A stretch of DNA of 64,000 nucleotides. Source: an uncultured Gammaproteobacteria bacterium. Lineage in GTDB: Bacteria > Pseudomonadota > Gammaproteobacteria > Steroidobacterales > UBA11654. The DNA lies in assembly GCA_902553145.1 (NCBI GenBank), contig CACDKD010000002.1, positions 62,001-126,000 on the forward strand, in the 5' to 3' direction. The notes under the pieces were generated by a model. The model saw only the letters and a program-made list of their open reading frames with translations, was not told the DNA's origin and did not search any database. Position 1 is the stretch's first letter; every line of letters begins with the position of its first letter. Shown piece by piece: positions 57,796-64,000 of this stretch. Both the position numbers and the translations under genes were made by a program.

Positions 57796-59247
57796 ATGAA
57801 TCAAGAACACATAGATGTATTAGTAGTTGGAGCTGGAATCTCCGGAATCGGTGCTGGATATTATCTGAAGACTAAATGTCCGAATAAAAGCTTTAAGATT
57901 CTTGAGTCTAGAAAAAAACTTGGAGGCACTTGGGATTTATTCAAATATCCCGGAATCCGTTCAGACTCTGATATGACTACCATGGGATTCCGATTTAAAC
58001 CATGGACTGGAAAGAATTTGGTAGCGGGCGGCAGTGCCATTCTCGATTATTTGAATGATGTCGTCGATGAGAATGGTTTCAGAGACAAGATTCAATACAA
58101 TTCTCATGTGATCAAAGCATCATGGAAATCCAGTGAATCCAAGTGGTATGTGACTTATCAGGATAAAAATGATGAGAGCAAGACCATAATCACGTGTAAT
58201 TTTCTCTATTTTTGTGTCGGCTACTACGACTATGAGAAGGGTCACGAACCAGAATTTGATGGGCAAAATGAATTCAATGGAACAATTATCCACCCACAAC
58301 ACTGGCCAGAGGAACTTGATTATAAGGATAAAAACGTCGTAGTGATTGGCAGTGGCGCCACTGCAGTAACGTTGATTCCCTCAATGGCCAATAAAACAAG
58401 ACATATCACGATGCTTCAACGTTCGCCTACGTATTATATGGTTAGACCAAATATAGATCCCATAGGGGCTTTCTTCAGACGATTCATGGGGAAAACGGTC
58501 TCTTATTTTGTGATGCGATGGAAAAACATCCAATTGCAGTCGTGGTTTTTCAAAAGGGCAAGAAAAGACCCCAAATTAATCAAAGATTTCTTAATCGGAG
58601 TTGTAAAAGAAAAACTTGACCCTGAGCACAATGTGGATAAACATTTTACCCCCTCTTACAACCCATGGGAGCAGCGTCTCTGCCTTGTTCCTGATGGGGA
58701 TTTGTTTAACGCCATCAATGAAGGTAAGGCCTCAGTTGTCACTGATCAAATTGACTCATTTACACCTGATGGAATTAAACTCGAGTCAGGTGACGAATTG
58801 AAAGCAGATATAATCGTCACTGCAACTGGTCTCAAATTAATGGTTTGCAGCAATATCGAAATCTCTGTAGACGATCAAATCATTGATATTTCTAAGACCA
58901 TGACATACAAAGGCATGATGGTTAGTGACGTTCCTAATGTCGTATGGACGTTTGGTTACACAAATGCCTCGTGGACATTAAGGGCAGACCTAACTGCTGA
59001 GTACACCTGCAAAATACTTAATTACATGGATAAAAATGGCTATTGTATTGCCACGCCAACGCCCTCCTCAGAAGTCGGTGAAGAAGGTTCATGGCTGGAC
59101 TTTAATTCTGGATACGTTACTAGATCCACTCATCTATTTCCTAGACAAGGCAATAGAGATCCTTGGAGAAACACTCAAAATTACACAAAGGATGTAGTCA
59201 GCTTAAGATACGGCAAAGTTAAAGATGATGAATTGGAGTTTTCATAA
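57796..59247 (+). CDS. Flavin-dependent monooxygenase, type I Baeyer-Villiger family
   Basis: FAD- and NADPH-dependent enzyme that inserts oxygen beside a ketone to make an ester or lactone. The 483-aa protein has an FAD Rossmann motif GAGISG at 12-17, GGTWDLFKYPGIRSDSD at 43-59, the BVMO fingerprint FNGTIIHPQHWP at 160-171 (F-x-G-x3-H-x3-W-P), and the second Rossmann motif GSGATA at 185-190. It is divergent from dnaX and convergent with a five-gene operon whose products could act on its ester or lactone. The natural substrate is unknown. Confidence 0.92.
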   Translation: MNQEHIDVLVVGAGISGIGAGYYLKTKCPNKSFKILESRKKLGGTWDLFKYPGIRSDSDMTTMGFRFKPWTGKNLVAGGSAILDYLNDVVDENGFRDKIQYNSHVIKASWKSSESKWYVTYQDKNDESKTIITCNFLYFCVGYYDYEKGHEPEFDGQNEFNGTIIHPQHWPEELDYKDKNVVVIGSGATAVTLIPSMANKTRHITMLQRSPTYYMVRPNIDPIGAFFRRFMGKTVSYFVMRWKNIQLQSWFFKRARKDPKLIKDFLIGVVKEKLDPEHNVDKHFTPSYNPWEQRLCLVPDGDLFNAINEGKASVVTDQIDSFTPDGIKLESGDELKADIIVTATGLKLMVCSNIEISVDDQIIDISKTMTYKGMMVSDVPNVVWTFGYTNASWTLRADLTAEYTCKILNYMDKNGYCIATPTPSSEVGEEGSWLDFNSGYVTRSTHLFPRQGNRDPWRNTQNYTKDVVSLRYGKVKDDELEFS

Positions 59248-59252
59248 CTCTT

Positions 59253-59762
59253 TTAGACGCCTTTCAGGATGTCCTCGTAGCTAGGGTTTTTACCGTCATA
59301 ACCTGACCAATCTTTGGTCAATTTGACTTCATCGATTAGAGTTCTTTTAGCAAGTATCCCATTTTGAAACCAGTGCCATGTTCTTGCTCGATTGTTTCCA
59401 TTATTGCTCACTTGAATCATTTCATACAAGTAAAGGTCAGGTTCATTTGTTCTTTCCCAATACAGCAATAGTGTTCGCTGATACTCATCCAAATCTACTT
59501 TTGCAGCCCATCCATCTATCGGTCCTTTAAAGACTAATCGATTGTCTTTTATTTCAGCTGGAAAATCTCTGTCTTCAGATTTGCCGTCCTTCCATCGATA
59601 TAAATTGGTTTGATGATAATCGGTGTCATTGATAACTCGGCATAGAAGCCTTGAACGGTGCTCGTCAATCTTTAGACCGTTATGATCGTAATAACGATAA
59701 TATCCTTCCCATACACCTTCGTGGTCCTTAAGAAATGGCATTTGTCCTTTTAATGACATCAA
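59253..59762 (-). CDS. Hypothetical protein, possible calycin-like barrel
   Basis: 169 aa, no signal peptide. Opening GVWEGYYRYYDHNG and repeated strands (TLLLYWERTNEPDLYLYEMI) resemble small calycin-like binding proteins such as the DUF3598 type, but I do not assign a family. It overlaps the transporter gene by 4 nt (ATGA) and ends the operon, 6 bp from the monooxygenase stop. It is probably a small binding or auxiliary protein. Confidence 0.7.
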   Translation of the reverse strand: MMSLKGQMPFLKDHEGVWEGYYRYYDHNGLKIDEHRSRLLCRVINDTDYHQTNLYRWKDGKSEDRDFPAEIKDNRLVFKGPIDGWAAKVDLDEYQRTLLLYWERTNEPDLYLYEMIQVSNNGNNRARTWHWFQNGILAKRTLIDEVKLTKDWSGYDGKNPSYEDILKGV

Positions 59763-61033
59763 GCGGCTCCTTTATTCACTGATTTATAATTCTTCCCTGC
59801 TATATAAAATGCTGGCAAAGAAAATATTGCAAGCAATTGAAAGGTTAGAATCGTTATCGAATATGGTTTTTCAATTCCATACTGGATCAAGGCATCTATC
59901 ATAACACCAGCCATTGTCGTTGAAAATCCAAGCCCAACTAGATTGACCATGAATATATAGTAAGCCAAAACGAGGGCCTTATGTTTCTCCGGAGCCATTT
60001 CTTGCACTGCCGATGTAATGGGGCCGTAGAATGTGCCCCACTGAAAAAATCCCAAGAACATGAGGGAAAAAAATAAAGTTGAAGTGTCGGTTGTGAGGCG
60101 ATAAAAAAGTATAAAAGGGGTGAATACCAACAAACACCAAAATAAAAATAGCTGTCTACCGTTGCCTGTCTTTTTGACGTAATAATCGCTACCTATGCCG
60201 CCAAAAAGATTCCCGAGTATCCCAGCTGGAAGTCCAATTGCCCCTGTGATTAAGAGTATTTCAGCTCGGTCAAAACCTTTGTCATTGACCAACCATAACT
60301 GATCAAAGACAGTGGCTCCTAAAATAAAATTAACTGCTATACCGCCATAAATGGTTAACCTGAGTGACAAATTGGATTTTATTATTCCTCTGAGTTCACT
60401 GAATGATTCCCTGAGAATATCCATATTAACGATTGTCTGATTATTCTTTAATAGCAATTCTTCTGTTCGTTTGTCCGATTCTTTGAAAAAATATGTAATT
60501 AGAGCCAACACCAAACCAAGTGCACCGAGAGCATAAAAACAGTTTCTCCAACCCCAGATGGGTCCTAAATATCCTGCAATAAAAAAAGACAAAGCAACGC
60601 CGACTGGAACTGCGATATAATAAAATCCAGCCACAAAACCCATTCTAGTTTTTGGAAAATAGTCTGACATATAAGAAATTGCAGTTGGTGTAAGAATTGA
60701 CTCCCCGACACCAATAAATATTCTTGGCAGTAGTAACATCCAGAAACCCTTGGCCATGCCGGTTGCAGCGGTTAATAGTGACCAAAGTGCAACACCAAGT
60801 GCCATAAACTTGGGTCTGTGTACACGGTCTGCAATAGCTCCCATGATCACGCCCATGATCGAGTAAAAGATGATGAATGCCAATCCCGTGAGTATCCCAA
60901 ACTCAGTATTGCTGAGTCCTAAATCTGGAACTATAAAATTTGAGAAACTGGCAAGTAACTGACGATCAACAAAACTAAGAATGTTGAGTGTCGTTAAATA
61001 GAAGAGAATGAAATATTTAAATTTAGAGGTCAT
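59759..61033 (-). CDS. MFS transporter
   Basis: 424-aa major facilitator protein with 12 predicted helices. The loop motif GAIADRVHRPKFMALGVALWSL at about 65-85 is the MFS motif A region, and SYMSDYFPKTRMG follows near 135. The opening FVDRQLLASFSNFIVPDLGLSNTEFGIL resembles the spinster-like or organic-acid groups. Being in the operon with degradative enzymes, it may import the substrate or export a product. It overlaps the MDR gene by 4 nt. Confidence 0.85.
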   Translation of the reverse strand: MTSKFKYFILFYLTTLNILSFVDRQLLASFSNFIVPDLGLSNTEFGILTGLAFIIFYSIMGVIMGAIADRVHRPKFMALGVALWSLLTAATGMAKGFWMLLLPRIFIGVGESILTPTAISYMSDYFPKTRMGFVAGFYYIAVPVGVALSFFIAGYLGPIWGWRNCFYALGALGLVLALITYFFKESDKRTEELLLKNNQTIVNMDILRESFSELRGIIKSNLSLRLTIYGGIAVNFILGATVFDQLWLVNDKGFDRAEILLITGAIGLPAGILGNLFGGIGSDYYVKKTGNGRQLFLFWCLLVFTPFILFYRLTTDTSTLFFSLMFLGFFQWGTFYGPITSAVQEMAPEKHKALVLAYYIFMVNLVGLGFSTTMAGVMIDALIQYGIEKPYSITILTFQLLAIFSLPAFYIAGKNYKSVNKGAA

Positions 61034-62034
61034 CCATTTCTTATCTGGATTGCAACTTTCCCTTTGGCTTCTCTATTTGCAAGCGATTCAATAGCAGCAA
61101 TAGTCTCATCGAGGGAGTATACTTTTTCAACCTTGGGTTGGATCAGTTTTTTTGCGTGCATCTCGAATAGATCATTGAAGTTTTGTGCATTCAACATTGC
61201 TTCTCTGATGCAAAAACTCCCCCAAAATACGCCCACTATCTGACACCCTTTCAGTAAAGCCAGGTTAAGCGGTATCTTTGGAATACTTGATGTAAAGCCT
61301 ATGACGAGATACCTGCCCTTCCAGGCCATGGCTCTTAAAGCAGGTTCTGCATAATACCCACCAACGGGATCAAAGGTGACATCAACCCCATTTCCCTTCG
61401 TCATTTCTTTAATTTGACTGGAAAATTTTCTCTGGTCTTCATTGCTGCTAAGATCTTTGGGATACAATATTGTTTCGTCGGCACCCGCCTCTTTGCATAA
61501 TTCCAATTTTTCATCTTCAGATGCTGCGGCGATCACTCTTGCTCCCATTGCTTTTGCGACATGAATTGCCGATATACCAAGCCCTCCTGCTGCACCCATT
61601 ATCAGGACATTGTCATCTTCATTGAGTTCTGCTCGCTGTTTAAAGGCGTGTATGGATGTTCCGTAGTTCAAAGGAAATATTGAGCCTGTAAGATAATCCA
61701 TTGAGTCCGGTAATGGCATGATATTGAATTGATTGCAAAGTGCATATTCGGAAAATCCTCCACTGCCTTTGAATCCGATCACTCGATCGCCCTCTTTCCA
61801 TCCTTTGACCTTTGATCCAATACTTTTTATAACTCCTGCAAACTCACCGCCTGGTGAAAATGGGAAGTCAGGTTTAATTTGATACAAACCTTGAACTACG
61901 AGAACATCTGGAAATGCGACTCCAGCCGCGTAAACCTCTATAAGCACGTCATTGTCCTGAGGCTCAGGAATATCAATGTCTTCAATCTTGTGTGATGAAA
62001 TCGGTCCAAATTCCCGACATAAATATGCTTTCAT
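61030..62034 (-). CDS. Zinc-independent MDR oxidoreductase, NADPH:quinone reductase-like
   Basis: 334 aa from the ATG at 62034, which has a clear AAAGGAG site upstream; the longer frame to 62217 lacks any family match. It has the GroES-like start MKAYLCREFGP, a catalytic-domain segment PGGEFAGVI near 70, and the NADPH loop GAAGGLGISAIHVAKAMG near 150. The cysteine ligands of zinc MDRs are absent. Members act on quinones, enones or carbonyls; in this operon it may reduce an intermediate. Confidence 0.87.
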   Translation of the reverse strand: MKAYLCREFGPISSHKIEDIDIPEPQDNDVLIEVYAAGVAFPDVLVVQGLYQIKPDFPFSPGGEFAGVIKSIGSKVKGWKEGDRVIGFKGSGGFSEYALCNQFNIMPLPDSMDYLTGSIFPLNYGTSIHAFKQRAELNEDDNVLIMGAAGGLGISAIHVAKAMGARVIAAASEDEKLELCKEAGADETILYPKDLSSNEDQRKFSSQIKEMTKGNGVDVTFDPVGGYYAEPALRAMAWKGRYLVIGFTSSIPKIPLNLALLKGCQIVGVFWGSFCIREAMLNAQNFNDLFEMHAKKLIQPKVEKVYSLDETIAAIESLANREAKGKVAIQIRNG

Positions 62035-62036
62035 AA

Positions 62037-63188
62037 TTACTCCTTTGATAATTCTACTGATGCGATTCGATCGCCATGGTATGTGCCAATATATAGCTCT
62101 CCATTTAGTGATAATGCAACTGTAGCAGTGCCCATCACAGTATTTGAGTATTTGTATGAATTGACAAGTGATAAATCGGATTGTCTGAGTTGATAAGCTG
62201 CAAATGGAAGCGGGCATTGGTTGATCATCGGATCTTCAAAAACATCTTTTGCAAAGACTCCGCAATAAATTAACGAATCCAGTCCGCTGTGATCTTGAGC
62301 ACCTACCCATATGTGATCGCCGTCGACTGTAATGTTGTCTGGGATTCCATTCATGCTGAAAGATGCTTCTATCGAGTTTGACATCAAATTGTATTTTGAT
62401 GTTTTATTGCCAAAGGCATAATTAATAAATAGATTGTTTTCATCGTCAGACAGTTCAACGCCGTTTGGAAAAGCGCCGTCTGTGTTGACTAATCTTTCAA
62501 AACCATTTTGTCTTCTCCAATGATAGACGTAACCCGTGTCTTCTTTTGTATTGTCCAATACAGCAAGCATGAATAGGGATATGTTCTTATCGTACATTTG
62601 GGAAACATAAAATGAGCCATTGGAGCTTAGTGCGACATCGTTAAAGTAGCCGTGAACTGGCGCATTGACGCAACCTCTCCATGTGAGTGACCAAGCATCA
62701 TTAATTTCTCTCAATTCGAATAATTCAATCGTCTCTGTGGGCATATGATTGACAATGGCCAATTGATAAGATCCGTCTAGACGTTCATTAATATCGATGC
62801 CGTGGGGAGAAAGCACCATGTTATCTCGCTGACATTCTGGGTCTCCCCAGACATTGTCAGACATTTCGATCTCTAGATTTTTCTTACGGCCATCGGTCGT
62901 GTCCAATAAAGACAAATTCCCTTGAACATTGGTAGGGCTCAATGGGACGATTGCACCGAATTCGGATACAAGTATGTGTCTGCCATCTGGAAGCACAGCC
63001 AGATCTTCGGGGTTTTGATAATTGCAATAGACTGTAAATGTTTCATCGGATTCACATCCTTCGATATAGTTGACTTGCTTGATATTTGCCTGAGTAACAA
63101 ATAAATAAGCGAGCAAAGCAATAAATGCTATGAACAAACAAATGATTGCTATAACTATGTATCGAAGAATTTTGTAGAAAATCACCAC
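62037..63188 (-). CDS. Paraoxonase-like lactonase/arylesterase, membrane-anchored
   Basis: 383-aa six-bladed propeller protein with an N-terminal hydrophobic anchor (about 8-30). Calcium and catalytic positions of serum paraoxonase PON1 can be matched in order: Glu61-Asp62 (NPEDLAVLPDGR), His129 (SPHGIDI), Asn183-Asp184 (YFNDVALSSNG), Asn242 (FPNGVELSDD) and Asp284-Asn285 (IPDNITVDGDHIWVG). The C-terminal block GTATVALSLNGELYIGT also fits. PONs hydrolyse lactones, so it may open the product of the nearby monooxygenase. It overlaps the SDR gene by 7 nt. Confidence 0.85.
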   Translation of the reverse strand: MVIFYKILRYIVIAIICLFIAFIALLAYLFVTQANIKQVNYIEGCESDETFTVYCNYQNPEDLAVLPDGRHILVSEFGAIVPLSPTNVQGNLSLLDTTDGRKKNLEIEMSDNVWGDPECQRDNMVLSPHGIDINERLDGSYQLAIVNHMPTETIELFELREINDAWSLTWRGCVNAPVHGYFNDVALSSNGSFYVSQMYDKNISLFMLAVLDNTKEDTGYVYHWRRQNGFERLVNTDGAFPNGVELSDDENNLFINYAFGNKTSKYNLMSNSIEASFSMNGIPDNITVDGDHIWVGAQDHSGLDSLIYCGVFAKDVFEDPMINQCPLPFAAYQLRQSDLSLVNSYKYSNTVMGTATVALSLNGELYIGTYHGDRIASVELSKE

Positions 63189-64000
63189 TCGCCTTTATCG
63201 CCCATGAGTGTTCCTTTCAGAATTTCTTGCATGTCAGCAGTTTGAGGTTCGGTTCTTGCCAGAATCCTTGAATATCTTTCTTTGATCATTTCATCGTAAC
63301 TGGTGTGAGGCAATATGTAGAAATGATTATTTTTTATCGCATCGAGGGTTACATCGGCTATATCATCTGGTTCTTTTCCACGCTTGAGTACCGTTGAGGC
63401 TAATTTCTTTAAAATGAAGTTTGTTTTATTTTCTGATGATAGGTGATCCGGTCTATTTCGGTTTGACTCTATGATATTGGTATTGACAAAACCTGGACAT
63501 AATACCGATGCCCCAATATTGGATTTAGCATTACGCAATCCTTGCCACAGTGACTCGCTGAGTGCTAGTGCGGCATGCTTGCTTACGCCATAAATTGCCT
63601 CGCCAGGAAGAATCCCGGCCAACGATATTGTATTCAACACATGCCCTTCTTCATTGTGTTTGATCATGTGTGGAACAAACGACTGAAGGCCATAAAGTGT
63701 TCCATAAAAATTGACACCTAAAACCCATTCCCAGTCCTTGTCATCGAGCTCCCATATTCCATCGGCTAAAACTGTGCTGGCAACTCCGGCGTTGTTACAT
63801 AGAAAGTGGACCTTATCAAAAGCTTTTATAGATTTATTGAAGAGTTGTTCCACTTCATTCTTCTGCATTACATCTGTTTTGACTCCGAGAGTTTCTACAC
63901 CATGTTCTGAAATCTTTTCGACAGCAGTTTCGAGCGCTTCTTGCTCAATATCGGCAAGAACAATATTCATTCCTTCTTTGGCGAGTTTTTCTGCCAATGC
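63182..64000 (-). CDS. Short-chain dehydrogenase/reductase, N-terminus cut by window edge
   Basis: Open to the window end, with 272 codons visible. The N-terminal GxxxGIG loop lies beyond the edge; the first visible codons read ALAEKLAKEGMNIVLAD, typical for just after it. NNAGVA near residue 68 and the catalytic Ser (NTISLAG) and Tyr-Lys (YGVSKHA) are present. It probably oxidises or reduces an alcohol/ketone pair and heads the visible operon with the lactonase. Confidence 0.9.
   Translation of the reverse strand, partial: ALAEKLAKEGMNIVLADIEQEALETAVEKISEHGVETLGVKTDVMQKNEVEQLFNKSIKAFDKVHFLCNNAGVASTVLADGIWELDDKDWEWVLGVNFYGTLYGLQSFVPHMIKHNEEGHVLNTISLAGILPGEAIYGVSKHAALALSESLWQGLRNAKSNIGASVLCPGFVNTNIIESNRNRPDHLSSENKTNFILKKLASTVLKRGKEPDDIADVTLDAIKNNHFYILPHTSYDEMIKERYSRILARTEPQTADMQEILKGTLMGDKGEW

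Noticed and set aside
62035-62217. N-terminal extension of the MDR gene
   Set aside because: It is antisense-like low-complexity sequence in the PON-like gene, and the ATG at 62034 has a clear AAAGGAG site.

Overview
This window looks like the core of a compact, AT-rich gammaproteobacterial chromosome, most likely from a streamlined marine lineage; I cannot name a genus from sequence alone. The evidence is the gene order dnaK-dnaJ-carA-carB-greA-rlmE-ftsH-glmM-tpiA-secG-tRNA-Leu and tRNA-fMet-rimP-nusA-infB-rbfA-truB-rpsO-pnp, which is typical of gammaproteobacteria, plus a tmRNA tag ending in NYALAA. Genes are packed with stop/start overlaps. Several genes usual in this neighbourhood are absent: dapB, yhbY, folP, ybaB, recN and ratB. 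No stretch over 300 bp lacks a gene except 45435-45848, which holds the tmRNA gene.

Layout. 1-2575 (-): most of smc, running off the left edge and apparently without a hinge domain. 2661-3578 (+): queF and a zinc-ligand-poor dksA. 3579-11816 (-): the translation and RNA-metabolism operon pnp, rpsO, truB, rbfA, infB, nusA, rimP and initiator tRNA. 11847-25821 (-): a complete 14-gene nuoA-N operon with nuoC and nuoD unfused, set between the initiator tRNA and tRNA-Leu. 25922-31506 (-): tRNA-Leu, secG, tpiA, glmM, ftsH, rlmE, greA. 31508-40748 (-): carB, carA and the heat-shock set dnaJ, dnaK, grpE, hrcA. 40822-45836: nadK, bamE, ratA, an NSS-family symporter, smpB, an exported chelatase-like protein and ssrA. 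45849-51763 (+): agmatine-to-putrescine genes aguA and aguB, an exported SYLF protein, two unknown lipoproteins and the tail-specific protease prc. 51776-57724: a His-tailed MFS transporter, an unknown protein, a MAPEG protein, orn, rsgA, recR and dnaX. 57796-64000: a Baeyer-Villiger-type monooxygenase facing a five-gene operon that encodes an SDR, a paraoxonase-like lactonase, an MDR oxidoreductase, an MFS transporter and a small unknown protein.

How the genes work together. Most of the window is housekeeping: translation initiation and RNA turnover, complex I respiration, envelope precursor synthesis, protein quality control and ribosome rescue. The accessory signal lies mainly at the right end, where monooxygenase, lactonase, dehydrogenase and transporter genes suggest oxidative breakdown of a ketone through an ester or lactone. 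Other points of interest are the hingeless SMC, the A9 run in dnaX followed at once by an out-of-frame stop, the 12-nt distance between tmRNA and aguA, a possible attenuator before carA, and two unknown lipoproteins beside prc.
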